A stretch of 64,000 nt of DNA from Anoplopoma fimbria (taxonomy: Eukaryota; Chordata; Actinopteri; Perciformes; Anoplopomatidae). Positions 1 through 10,745 of the stretch are shown piece by piece. The notes under the pieces are model-generated. The model was not told the DNA's origin. It saw nothing but the letters and a program-made list of their open reading frames with translations, and did no database searches. The position numbers were made by a program, and so were the translations under genes. Each line of letters begins with the position of its first letter. Within the stretch, counting starts at the first letter, position 1. Where the stretch lies: positions 27,383,223 to 27,447,222 of the forward strand of contig NC_072450.1 in the NCBI RefSeq assembly GCF_027596085.1. The letters are read 5' to 3'.

Positions 1-50
1 GTGCAGTGTCCGTCTGAGCATCAGTTTGACCTGAACCTTTTGTGTCACAG

Positions 51-187
51 TGATTCCAAAGAGGAATAGCGTGTTTGCAGTGGAGATCAACGGCTTCGTC
101 TCGCACATCTACGGGAACAAGTTTGAGCAGCGAGCCAGCGAACGCTCCGCCAAGAAGTTCAAAGTGAGAGGAACCATCGACTTGTGA
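51..187 (+). CDS. pop4: RNase P/MRP protein subunit p29 (POP4), last coding exon, partial gene
   Basis: POP4 is a protein subunit of the nuclear and nucleolar RNase P and RNase MRP ribonucleoproteins, which process pre-tRNA 5' ends and pre-rRNA. Only the final coding exon lies here. It follows a pyrimidine-rich stretch and a CAG acceptor at 48-50 and reads 44 codons to TGA at 185-187. The peptide begins VIPKRNSVFAVEINGF and ends with SERSAKKFKVRGTIDL, which I recognise as the conserved vertebrate POP4 C terminus. The exon starts in phase 1, its first codon being completed by the upstream exon. The next gene is plekhf1 in the same orientation, the order seen at human 19q12. The rest of the gene lies left of the window. 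Confidence 0.9.
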
Positions 188-917
188 GATGTAGCCACAG
201 GACCATGCAGAGAGACTTTACATGATCAGACTTCTGCTGCCTTCTATTGGCAGTCAGAAGGAACTGCAACAACAATGACCAACGTGTGGCAGATGCATTG
301 AGGTCATTTAACGGACTGTAAAACCACATCCGAAAAAAATGATATTTCAGTTTTTGGTTCGGTTTACACCAAACCAAATATGGACCATTTTCAGAAATAG
401 GCATCACTTTATTTTAAAGGCAAACTCCACCAATAGGGCACTCAGTTTACTTGTCATGGGGAGTACTAATCAGCCAGTGATAACAGTTGTATGATGTCCT
501 CTTTGTAAGTAGCTTTGTCAAGTGTGAGAAAATAACCCTGGTGATGTGATCAGGAACCTGATATTGACGTGAGGCGGTCAGATAGAGAGAAGAAGTCTCA
601 CTCTGTTGGAGATGTAGCTACAGAAACACTCGGTCCACAAGTAGAAACTGGCTGCAGAGACCACTTTAACCAGGCAGTAGGCAAGTTTTGTTTTGGTTCC
701 TGGTCGTATTATATTTTTTTAACTAATGTTTCCGAAATTAAATGCATATTTTTGGATCATTTCAAATTGTATTGTGCTCAGGCTTTTGCACGACTGCTTC
801 ACATTGAGAAAAAAATGAATCAGATTTTTGGTTCAATTTTTAAAAAAAGGTTTTTTGTTTTATTTATTTGAATAGAAAAACATGTTCATCTTACTCAAAG
901 AAAAGTATCACCAACAC
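188..917 (+). other. pop4 3' UTR and downstream sequence
   Basis: No open reading frame with a convincing protein is seen. The sequence is AT-rich and follows the pop4 stop codon, so its first part should be the 3' UTR. No unambiguous AATAAA could be assigned. Two similar stretches (about 328-365 and 808-845) share an A-run followed by a GATTTTTGGTTC-like string, possibly an old local duplication. Confidence 0.4.
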
Positions 918-2158
918 TTCTCAACTCTTAAGTTTCAAACTGTTTCAACAAACTGTTCAGTAACTCTCATGCTCTGCTCTGATTAAACTGTTGCTTCAGT
1001 GCAAATCAGCAGTAGACCAGTCACAATCTTTTGAAAAAAGCTCATGTAAACAGCCAAATAGAGAAAATGTCCGCTGTTCAAAGGCTGTATTTAGTTTTAT
1101 TTATCTAATTTTGTTTTATTATTTATCATATATTGTACAGCAGAGGACGGAATAATCATTTGTTGTAACCACACAAGTGTTCTGCAATTTTTTGTAACAT
1201 AAAAATGTGAAACATGGCGGACTGTAAGCCGTATATATGTGTCTGTGTACTTTCCTGAACTCCTCCACCTGCCGCTGGGGATGTACCCAAGCAACTGAGT
1301 ACACATTCTCCTCTGGCTGTTTCCCGGACTACTTACTTTAAAAAAGAACCCGTCTAACCAGGTATTGAGTCAGCTGACCTGGAACGATGTGTTCTTTGAC
1401 AGTGCAGAAACAAATATTTTGCGTACACACATAGAGGATTCACTCGGATCAAATTATTTGATTGAGATATAGACCGCAGAATCCAGACTTTCAGGTTTGT
1501 AGCTGGTACGTTGTGTGAAGCCAAGAATATACAGTGTGCGTGTCAGTGCTGCATGTGCTTAGTGTTGTGTGCTCGTGAGGACACGCTGTTAATTGAGCCT
1601 AGTTAATGAGTCCATAGCCAATAAGTCACACATTCACATTGCAGGAGGCCCACTTTGCAAAACCAGGATTAACTCTCCTGGATTACATAATGGAACAAGT
1701 GTTCATCTGTCAGATTGATATGGCTCACACTGTGGCTTTGCTACTTAATGCACCGAGAAGCCGTGTCTTTTTCACACAAGAAGTTTTGACTTGTCACAGT
1801 GGGACAAGCACAGGTGAAAACGATGTAACGAACAAATGGCTGAGTTCCATTTAGCTGCTTCATTCTTGCGGGGGACACTTGAATAGAGCCTAGCCATCAT
1901 TATCAGCAACACCAGGTTTTCTCTATGAAATTGTGTGCTGTAAAATATATATAATTAAAAAAAGCTTGTTACTTTATCTCAGCTGATTAATATAAATATT
2001 ATCACCCTCACTATTACCCTCATTATAACCCTTTTTATCAACTATAACTGACAAAAAACTGCTCAACTGTGAGAAGCAATTAGTAAAACTATTCCTACCA
2101 GTAAGCATCTTACTGTTATCATGATGACAGATGACCTGGCGCAGTGAGAGCAGAATGT
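918..2158. repeat. 1.24-kb repeat, copy 1 (near-identical to 7257-8491)
   Basis: The stretch matches 7257-8491 almost base for base from TTCTCAACTCTTAAG to GAGCAGAATGT. The differences are a few substitutions and a 6-bp indel (GTGCGT present near 1536 here, absent in copy 2). The open frames on both strands are identical in the two copies and resemble nothing I know. No terminal inverted repeats or flanking target duplication are obvious. It could be an unclassified mobile element or a recent segmental duplication. Confidence 0.85.
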
Positions 2159-2164
2159 CTGTGG

Positions 2165-2266
2165 TGTGGTTTTTGCTCAGCGAAGCAGCTGGCAGTTTGT
2201 GAAAGTTTTGCATCTTTTTTTTTTCTTCCCTACCACTCCATCTGCTTCGCTGAGCAAAAACCACAC
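2165..2266. repeat. 25-bp perfect inverted repeat with 52-nt spacer
   Basis: The left arm 2165-2189 (starting GTGTGGTTTTTGCTC) is the exact reverse complement of 2242-2266. It begins a few bases after the end of the 1.24-kb repeat copy 1 and is absent from the end of copy 2. The loop contains a T9 run and is too long for a typical pre-miRNA. A MITE-like terminal hairpin is the likelier origin. Confidence 0.75.
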
Positions 2267-3067
2267 CTGTTTGTGAAACGTGAGCTCTTGTCAGGTCAAT
2301 TTGACTCAGTAGTTTTCCACGGTTTACCTGCTCTTTGTTTTTCCAGTTTACAGTTTACAACTACATTTAGTGTCCACTAAACAGGTTGTTTTTATCACAT
2401 GTATATATCTCAATATCACAAATCATTCCCTAGATGTTTAAAAAGGTGCAGAATACAACCTTTTAGTCCCTCAGAATATTTCAATCTCGAAGTCAAATGG
2501 ATCATATCAAAGCATCTGAGGATGATCAGAAGCAATCCTGGTCCCTCAGCCAGGGTAAAAAAAACACTATGCTTGCTAACACCAAAGTAAAACACAATAC
2601 GAGCGATGGTGTTGACAAAAGGCTCCTGATCTTGCTTATAATTTCAACTATTTACTTTATCTCTGTAGGTAAAAATTTCTCTAACAAAATGATCCAACCA
2701 AAGGGTGCTGCTTTTCCATCAACGTTCTTGAAGGCCATTATTTGAATTAATTATTTTCAATTGCCAAATGCTAGAAACAAAGTCTCTTAAATCATCATTA
2801 TGAATATGAAAGCTGGTGCCGATGAAATCTGTAGACTCACACACAAACAGCCATTTTAGTTGTGCCTAAAATGGCTTAAGATTGCTAGAATTGTAGTAGT
2901 CTTAATCTGGTGATTAAAAAATGATATGCACAACTACCAACTTATTTCTATTGCGTACTCTCTCCAAAGTATTTGTAAATAACTGCATGCTTTTTAGTGG
3001 ATTCAGTATCCAGTAACTATGATATTTAAAAAAAGTCACATTATAGAAAACTTATTAAACTTTTTTT

Positions 3068-3170
3068 AAGGACATTTTCTATGAGATTCTTATGTCATTC
3101 TATGACATTTTCTATACTATACTATATTCTGATTTTTTTAATGACATTTTGTATGACGCACAATAATATG
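3068..3170. repeat. short fragment of the T-rich CTATACTATGAC minisatellite
   Basis: Repeated GACATTTTCTATGA and CTATACTATACTAT words resemble the large array at 6210-10017, but only about four degenerate units are present. Confidence 0.5.
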
Positions 3171-3260
3171 ATGATATATTTTTTGGCCACAAAGCAGTTA
3201 GCATCATCTCATGTATTACCTCGGTATATCACATTTTGTTGATTTTAAATGTAACTTTTA

Positions 3261-3288
3261 TTTAAATTCACCAATTGGTGAATTTAAA
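3261..3288. repeat. 28-bp perfect palindrome
   Basis: Two 14-base arms, TTTAAATTCACCAA and its exact complement, abut with no spacer. No transposon or gene context explains it. Confidence 0.8.
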
Positions 3289-3761
3289 AGGATAATTTGA
3301 AGGATAAATATACATGAGTCAGTTGATGGATCAATGAGCTGGAAATAGAGCCATCCACAGGTCCCTTTGAATTTACCATCTGTCAGAAAAATTTCCACCC
3401 AAAGTCCTGCCTGGAAGCCAAATAGATTCAGTGAAATGATATGACTTCTGTCAAAAACAGCACGTGAAAAGTGACATGCCCATCAGATAGGGAAATTAAA
3501 ATGCAGCTCCCGCCCCTAACTTCTTTTGAAATGGGTTTGTCTTGAAGCTGTAATTTACTAGGGAAGTCCCATTGTGTCACCAACAGGCGTCACCAAGACT
3601 TGAAAAGGAGCTTTGGTCTGCAGCTTGTCTCAGTAGGAAGTCTACACGAGCACAGGACAACATCTCACACCTACAGAGGAGTGGAACTATCAGCAAAAAA
3701 GAAAACACACACACTGACAACAGGACTCTTGTAGACTTGTTAACCAGATACAAAGGCTACC

Positions 3762-4008
3762 ATGGTGGACCAGCTAATGTTTGCCCAGGATAACCGGGAC
3801 CGGATCCACGCCGTGGAGCACTCTTTTGGGCCGTCAGCAAAGCCCCTGTACGTGCCGGGTCGGGTTCTGATCGGAGAGGGCCGGCTGATTAAGATGAGCC
3901 GCCGGGGGCCGCAGCCCAAAGCCTTCTTCCTCTTCAACGACATGCTGGTTTACGGCAGCATCATTCTGAACGGCCGCTGGCACAAAAAACAGAAGATCAT
4001 CCCTCTAG
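3762..4008 (+). CDS. plekhf1: plekhf1 coding exon 1
   Basis: It encodes residues 1-82 plus the first base of codon 83 (N-terminal region and first half of the PH domain). The donor is CTAG|GTGAGC. Upstream, about 3572-3761 is probably 5' UTR. Confidence 0.9.
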
Positions 4009-5329
4009 GTGAGCAGTACAGAAACAACCCTGAGGGGAGATATTATGCAGAATAGTTTGATCATTTTTAGGTATTGAAATGCTTTGAAAGTAAAAAGTGA
4101 ATCTTAGACTCGTAAAGCAGAAGGAAGAGAAGAATAAGAACAAAGGGCCAAAAGCAGCAGCTACAGGGATGACATTGTATAAATGGCATTTTGTAATAAA
4201 GGGTTGCAGTTGTAAGGGACAAATAAATTAGCGCAACTAGTGGGGTCAGATTACTTTGAAATGTAGTCAGTTACTGAATTACATCGCAATTTTTGTAATT
4301 ATTAACGTAATCCATTAGATTATTTTTTTTTTTCTAATTTTAATAAATTCTGATTACTTCAAAGTCAAACACTGAAAAAAATGCAAATTAAATGCATTGT
4401 GTATATTAAACATTTACGGTTGGTAAAATGAAATTGTGCATACTAAATATTACAGGCACAAAGTGCAGGTGGAGGGGAGCATTAACTTTTTTTTCTAGTA
4501 AGAGTGTATTTTGGTCTGCAGAGACTTATCACTCCTATCAGTCAAACACATGACTTTACTGCACGTTTGAGAGCAGTAGTATTCAGCAAACAATGACTAA
4601 ATGTGATTGTTTGCTGCATACTACAGTTGAAATCATTTCAATTGTACTGTTATTTCTGCATGCTTTATGTCTCTTGTATCTTACCTATTTAACCAATGTA
4701 TCTAACAAACCATTTTATTTTTTATTTTAGAGGACAGCCAGCTTGAGGACTTGGAGGACGGCATAAAAATGAGGAACCAATGGCTGATCCGTACACCACA
4801 GAAGTCCTTCTACGTCGCAGCCGCCTCATACGAGGAGAAGCGAGCCTGGATCGAACACATGGAGGACTGCCGGTCCAGTCTGCTGCGGAGCGCCGGCTGC
4901 AGGCCCGTGTACGACTTCGCCAAAACCTGGATCCCTGACCAGGCATCCGCGGTCTGCATGCGCTGCGCCGACAAGTTCACCGTGACCCAGCGTCGACACC
5001 ACTGCCGGAAATGCGGCTTTGTGGTCTGCGGGGCGTGCTCCAAGAAGCGTGCGGTGATCCCACACATTCACCCGACTAAGTGTTTGAGGGTCTGCAACAT
5101 GTGCCACTTAAGCCTCTCGATAACGGAGGTCCAAGAGGTGCCTCGCATGAGGGGAGACAGCACTGAGAAGATAAACTCAGATGAAGACGGAGTGGACGGT
5201 TTGAGTGAGGAAGAGGAGGCAGAGGAGCAGATGGAGGACCATGACCCCATCAAGTGGATGAACTCCCAGATAGACTCCTGGTCCACCTATGTCTACTTCA
5301 AACCGGAGCACACACAGCCCCGAACATAA
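3762..5329 (+). CDS. plekhf1: pleckstrin homology and FYVE domain protein 1 (phafin-1)
   Basis: Phafins are small endosome and lysosome-associated proteins that bind phosphoinositides (PtdIns3P through FYVE) and act in endosomal trafficking, autophagy and lysosomal apoptosis signalling. The coding exons 3762-4008 and 4731-5329 join in frame (L82, E83) to give 281 residues, close to human PLEKHF1 (279). The start ATG lies in a strong Kozak context (ACCATGG) and the protein begins MVDQL, as phafins do. The PH domain spans about residues 35-130, including FFLFNDMLVYGSI. The FYVE domain is about 149-206, with WIPD, RRHHCRKCG and RVC signatures and zinc-binding CxxC pairs. The C-terminal tail is acidic. 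Synteny with pop4 supports plekhf1 over plekhf2. The coding intron is unusual for this family as I know it. Confidence 0.93.
4009..4730 (+). other. plekhf1 intron inside the PH domain
   Basis: This 722-bp GT-AG intron has donor GTGAGC and acceptor TTTATTTTAG. It is AT-rich and no repeat family or nested gene was recognised in it. Confidence 0.85.
4731..5329 (+). CDS. plekhf1: plekhf1 coding exon 2
   Basis: It encodes residues 83-281: the second half of the PH domain, the complete FYVE finger and the acidic C-terminal tail, ending at TAA. GC content is clearly higher than in the flanking non-coding DNA. Confidence 0.93.
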
Positions 5330-6079
5330 GCACATGAAGAGTGCTGCAGCCAATCAGAAACAACCTCGTGTTGGTCTTTGGGCCCCGCTTTAACATGGAC
5401 ACATACGGATTCAGCTTTGTGCCATTGGATAGTTTAAAGGCACTCTTACTCCTTAACATAACAAGACAATAATGTATTACGTAAAACAATTTTGTTTATA
5501 TTGTATTTATTATTTATGTTAATATTTTGTCTTTTGAAGTTATACTGTCTGTAGGAACACTATTGCTATGAAGTCTGATAATGTGGTCAGATTATTTGGT
5601 GTAGAACACTTGAGGGAAGGTGTCGGCCTGCTGATAAGTTTATACTTATCAATCCAGTACCGACTAATCAAGAACACACAACAGATGGATCCTCACAAAA
5701 AATGATCATGGACTCTAAAGTGCGGTAGCTGTGATACACATAAATACATTTGTGTAGAAAGTAGTAAACCCTAATTGTAATTAGTCATGCTGGGATACAT
5801 TATTGTAGCCACCGTTGAGATATAATATCGTATATCTTTTATTTATTTATCCTCTGTAGAAAAAATTGGACTACAATCTGAATTTTGTTGTGCAGCCCTG
5901 TTGTACACTGACAAATAGAAAACCTTGTAATACTGTACAATACCTGCACTTTTATGGACATGGTAGCGGTTGGTACTGTTAGCAGAAGCCAATTAGCAGC
6001 TATTAAGTTTACACATCATTGCACCTTTTATATGTTATTGTTTAGACTATTGTGACTCCCTCTTTACTGGCATAACAAT

Positions 6080-6085
6080 AATAAA
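6080..6085 (+). terminator. candidate poly(A) signal of plekhf1
   Basis: An exact AATAAA hexamer about 750 bp after the plekhf1 stop codon. It is the first clear hexamer I found on this strand in that interval. Confidence 0.45.
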
Positions 6086-6129
6086 ATAACTTGATATGCT
6101 AACCTGTATCTGTGTTTTTTCTCTAATAT

Positions 6130-6174
6130 GTAAAGCACTTTGTAACTGTGCATTTTAAAAAGTGCTATATAAAT
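6130..6174. repeat. retroposon tail-like fragment
   Basis: The spaced words GTAAAGCACTTTG and AAAGTGCTATATAAAT are typical of the 3' ends of abundant fish retroposons. Related tails are seen near 34313-34370 and 45680-45715. Confidence 0.5.
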
Positions 6175-6209
6175 CAGTAAGGGGTAGTTTACAGTGGGTA
6201 TTTTTACTT

Positions 6210-7256
6210 TTCATGACTTTTGTCTACATACTATATTATACCTTTTTAGACTATTTTCGACATTATATACTATGACCTTTTTCAACATACTATACTATGA
6301 CTTTTTTTTCAATACTATGACTTTTTTTTCCGACATTCTAAAACTTTGACTTTTTAAAATTTCTTGACATATACTATGAGTTATTTTCGACATACGATTT
6401 CTTTTTTTCCACATACTACACTATGACTTTCTTTGACTTTTTTTAGACTTACTACACTATAACGTTCTTTGACTTTTTTTGACATCCTATACTATGACTT
6501 TTTTTTACTTTTTACAACATGATACTATGAATCTTTTCTTAGACATACTGTACTATGACTTTTTTTAATACTTTTTTGATATACTGTGCTATGACTTTTT
6601 ATGACTTATTTCGACATACTATACTTTGACTTTTTTTTACTTTTTACAACATAGTATACTATGATTTTTTGTACTTATTGTGAAATACTATACAATTACT
6701 TTTTTTTCTTTTTGGACATTTTAAACTACGACTTTTCAGATTTTTTTCAACATACTTTACTATGACTTTTTTTTAAACTTTTTTCGACCACTATACTTCG
6801 ATGTTTCTTCGAACTTTTTCGACATGCTATACTATGACTTTTTTCGACAGACTCTTATATTTTGTCGTCTTGCTGACGACTTTTTATTTTGGACATAACA
6901 GACGTTATTTTTTAAAACATACTATACTATGACTTTTTTCCGACATTTTATGCTATGACAGTTTTTCAACATACTATACTATGACTTTTTTTTACTTTTT
7001 TGAGATACTATACTGTGACTTTTTTCGACCCACTATATTATCCACATGCTGTTCCATGACTTTTAAAAATATATATTTTTTCACAGCCTATACTATGACT
7101 CTTTATTTTCCGACATACCATCTTTTGGGTTTTTTTAAACATTCTATACTAACACCTTTTTTTTTAAACTTTTTTCATCATACTATACTATGACTTTTTA
7201 CGACATATTATACTACGACTTTTTAACCCATAGTATACTATCATTCTTACTATATA
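6210..7256. repeat. T-rich minisatellite, block 1
   Basis: Degenerate tandem copies of a roughly 22-28 bp unit close to CATACTATACTATGACTTTT run through the block. The strand is strongly asymmetric (T-rich with GAC). Unit length and sequence drift considerably. It ends where copy 2 of the 1.24-kb repeat begins. Confidence 0.85.
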
Positions 7257-8491
7257 TTCTCAACTCTTAAGTTTCAAACTGTTTCAACAAACTGTTCAGT
7301 AACTCTCATGCTCTGCTCTGATTAAACTGTTGCTTCAGTGCAAATCGGCAGTAGACCAGTCACAGTCTTTTGAAAAAAGCTCATGTAAACAGCCAAATAG
7401 AGAAAATGTCCGCTGTTCAAAGGCTGTATTTAGTTTTATTTATCTAATTTTGTTTTATTATTTATCATATATTGTACAGCAGAGGACGGAATAATCATTT
7501 GTTGTAACCACACAAGTGTTCTGCAATTTTTTGTAACATAAAAATGTGAAACATGGCGGACTGTAAGCCGTATATATGTGTCTGTGTACTTTCCTGAACT
7601 CCTCCACCTGCCGCTGGGGATGTACCCAAGCAACTGAGTACACATTCTCCTCTGGCTGTTTCCCGGACTACTTACTTTAAAAAAGAACCCATCTAACCAG
7701 GTATTGAGTCAGCTGACCTGGAACGATGTGTTCTTTGACAGTGCAGAAACAAATATTTTGCGTACACACATAGAGGATTCACTCGGATCAAATTATTTGA
7801 TTGAGATATAGACCGCAGAATCCAGACTTTCAGGTTTGTAGCTGGTACGTTGTGTGAAGCCAAGAATATACAGTGTCAGTGCTGCATGTGCTTAGTGTTG
7901 TGTGCTCGTGAGGACACGCTGTTAATTGAGCCTAGTTAATGAGTCCATAGCCAATAAGTCACACATTCACATTGCAGGAGGCCCACTTTGCAAAACCAGG
8001 ATTAACTCTCCTGGATTACATAATGGAACAAGTGTTCATCTGTCAGATTGATATGGCTCACACTGTGGCTTTGCTACTTAATGCACCGAGAAGCCGTGTC
8101 TTTTTCACACAAGAAGTTTTGACTTGTCACAGTGGGACAAGCACAGGTGAAAACGATGTAACGAACAAATGGCTGAGTTCCATTTAGCTGCTTCATTCTT
8201 GCGGGGGACACTTGAATAGAGCCTAGCCATCATTATCAGCAACACCAGGTTTTCTCTATGAAATTGTGTGCTGTAAAATATATATAATTAAAAAAAGCTT
8301 GTTACTTTATCTCAGCTGATTAATATAAATATTATCACCCTCACTATTACCCTCATTATAACCCTTTTTATCAACTATAACTGACAAAAAACTGCTCAAC
8401 TGTGAGAAGCAATTAGTAAAACTATTCCTACCAGTAAGCATCTTACTGTTATCATGATGACAGATGACCTAGCACAGTGAGAGCAGAATGT
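7257..8491. repeat. 1.24-kb repeat, copy 2 (near-identical to 918-2158)
   Basis: This copy sits inside the minisatellite. The sequence after it (TACAATTACTTTTTTTTC) also occurs in block 1 near 6690, so the insertion or duplication involved the minisatellite. Only a handful of differences from copy 1 are seen, which implies a recent event or gene conversion. Confidence 0.85.
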
Positions 8492-10017
8492 ACAATTACT
8501 TTTTTTTCTTTTTGGACATTTTAAACTACGACTTTTCAGATTTTTTTCAACATACTTTACTATGACTTTTTTTTAACTTTATTTTCTTCGAACTTTTTCG
8601 ACAGACTCTTATATTTTGTCGTCTTGCTGACGACTTTTTATTTTGGACATAACAGACGTTATTTTTTTCAACATACTATACTATGACTTTTTTTCGACAT
8701 TTTATACTATGACAGTTTTTCAACATACTATACTATGACTTCTTTTTACTTTTTTGAGATACTATACTGTGACTTTTTTCGACACACTATATTATCCACA
8801 TGCTGTTCCATGACTTTTAAAAATATATATTTTTTCTCAGCCTATACTATGACTCTTTATTTTCCGACATACCATCTTTTGGTTTTTTTTAAACATTCTA
8901 TACTAACATTCTATATTATGCCTTTTAAAAAAATAAATTCAACATACTATACTATGAGTTTTCAAGTTTTTTCAACGTTCTTAACTATGATTTTTTATTT
9001 TTTTATTTTGACAAATTATACCAAGATTTCTTTTTTGACAGACTATACGTACATGACATTTTTTTTCCTTTTTGCGACATACTACAGTAATTGACATGCT
9101 ATACTATCCCTTTTTTATATATTACTTGACCTGCTATAATATCCCTTTTCTTCATATATGCTGTACTATAACTTTTTAATGACCTGTTTCAACGACATAT
9201 GAGTTTTTCATGAATTTTTGACCCTGCTTTACTATGACTTTTTCATGACACTTTTCGAGACACTATACTTTGACTTTTGTAGACATGCTATACTATGTTA
9301 GTTTTATACTTTTCTCGACATGCTATATGATGACTTTTTTCTGACTTTTTCAACATGCTCTTCTATGCTCTTTTATGACATGACTTTTGACTTACTGTAA
9401 TTTTTTTCGGACATCCTATACTGTGACATTTTTATGAATTCATTCGACATACTATACTTTGACTTTTTATGACTTTTATCAACATACTATGCTGTGACTT
9501 ATCTATGAGATATTTTATGAGGTTCTAGGCCGTATTTCATCAAATTTTAATTACTTTTTATAGCATTCTATTCTACGACCTTTGATTTTAATTTTAATTT
9601 AATCCTTTTAATGGAATAGTATAGAATGAGTATTGTACCACATTTTTTTATGATATACTTTCTATGACATTTTTAAGGCATATTTATGGCATACTGTACT
9701 AAGACGTAGTACAGACTTTTTACTGCACTCCATTCCATGACATTATAAAGTTTGAATAACTTATGTAATGGCATACTATAATATGATTTTATGACTTAAA
9801 ATTCTTCATGACGTTCTATGCAATCTTCACCATGACTTCATTCAGTTTTTTATTACTTTGTCATTGTATTTTATATAACCATTTATATGACTTTTATGGC
9901 ATACTTTACACGTTATAAAACATACTATACTATTACATGTTGTATGCCATACAATGCTTTGCATTTTTTACGACATACTATACTACGACTTTTTAACCCA
10001 TAGTATACTATTAGTTT
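8492..10017. repeat. T-rich minisatellite, block 2
   Basis: This continues the same degenerate CATACTATACTATGAC family. Long stretches duplicate block 1: 8491-8575 resembles 6689-6775, and 8600-8880 resembles 6850-7130. Both blocks end with nearly the same string (ACCCATAGTATACTAT). Units become more diverged towards the right. Confidence 0.85.
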
Positions 10018-10063
10018 TATCCCTTGTAATAAGAACCTGGTAAAAAATCTCAGAGGCTTTGTC

Positions 10064-10105
10064 TGAAGTAATGACCACACTGTCATCAGTGTGGTCATTA
10101 CTTCA
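10064..10105. repeat. perfect 19-bp-arm hairpin with 4-nt loop
   Basis: TGAAGTAATGACCACACTG is followed by TCAT and then its exact complement. The repeat lies just beyond the minisatellite end. It could be a palindromic mobile-element tip or a short structured RNA; there is no evidence of transcription. Confidence 0.85.
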
Positions 10106-10374
10106 AGGAAATTTGTCAAGAAGTTATTTTGAAAATCTGACAGACAAAACAATTTAACTGACATCACGTAAGCCCCGTTTGCTGTAATAGTAACAGTTAA
10201 ATCATCATAGACATATTGTTTTTGTGTATATTGTTTATTTTTCATAGTTTATTCCAAAGACACAGGGCAAGCCAAGCAATAAAAACCTGTGTGGTGACAT
10301 AGGGCCCAAATGTGAGGCAGATGTTAGAGAACAATCAGGCAAATATGTGTAATGTCTTTTAGTCGATCCCCAAC

Positions 10375-10745
10375 TTTGGTCCAGACTGAAATATCTCAAC
10401 AACTATTGGATGGATTGTTGTTCATTTCCTAATGATTTGGGTTTTTAGTGGACACCATGGAGTTGGATTAAAATTAGGTACACACATTTATGTTCCCCTC
10501 AGGATGAACTGTTATGACTTGGTGATCAGGTCAACATCTCTATTTGGCCCTGATGATTTTGTCAATTTGGTTTACGACCAAATATTTGCAAAATTTACGA
10601 TATTCCCATCAGTCTCAGCTTTAGATTGTGTTTAATACTACTTAGCAAATGTTAGCTCTGTAACACGCTAAGCTAAGATGATGACCATGGTGAATACCAT
10701 ACCTGCTTACTGTCAGCATGTTTTCACTCACAGAGGAAGACAGGT
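10375..10745. repeat. interspersed teleost repeat fragment
   Basis: The words ATATCTCAACAACTATTGG, GGTACACACATTTATG and TTCCCCTCAGGATGAA, with TTAGC-rich sequence towards the end, match a repeat I recognise as very common in percomorph fish. Related pieces in other orientations occur at 19285-19450 and 36223-36395. Its class is not certain. Confidence 0.6.

Larger units (their letters stand above)
2267..3571. other. intergenic region between pop4 and plekhf1
   Basis: This is AT-rich sequence with no recognisable coding exon. It contains a short fragment of the CTATACTATGAC-type minisatellite (about 3068-3170) and a perfect palindrome at 3261-3288. The plekhf1 promoter and non-coding 5' exon probably lie at its right end, but no core promoter element could be fixed. 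Confidence 0.4.
5330..6200 (+). other. plekhf1 3' UTR and downstream flank
   Basis: The sequence after the stop is AT-rich with overlapping ATTTA words near 5500-5516, a possible AU-rich instability element. A candidate poly(A) signal AATAAA lies at 6080-6085. Bases 6130-6174 (GTAAAGCACTTTG then AAAGTGCTATATAAAT) look like a common fish retroposon tail. Confidence 0.55.

Noticed and set aside
1639..1854. 71-codon protein shared by both 1.24-kb repeat copies (1639-1854 and 7972-8187)
   Set aside because: The match is explained by the DNA duplication. The start codon is not ATG in the sequence (GCAGGAGG context) and no known domain is visible.
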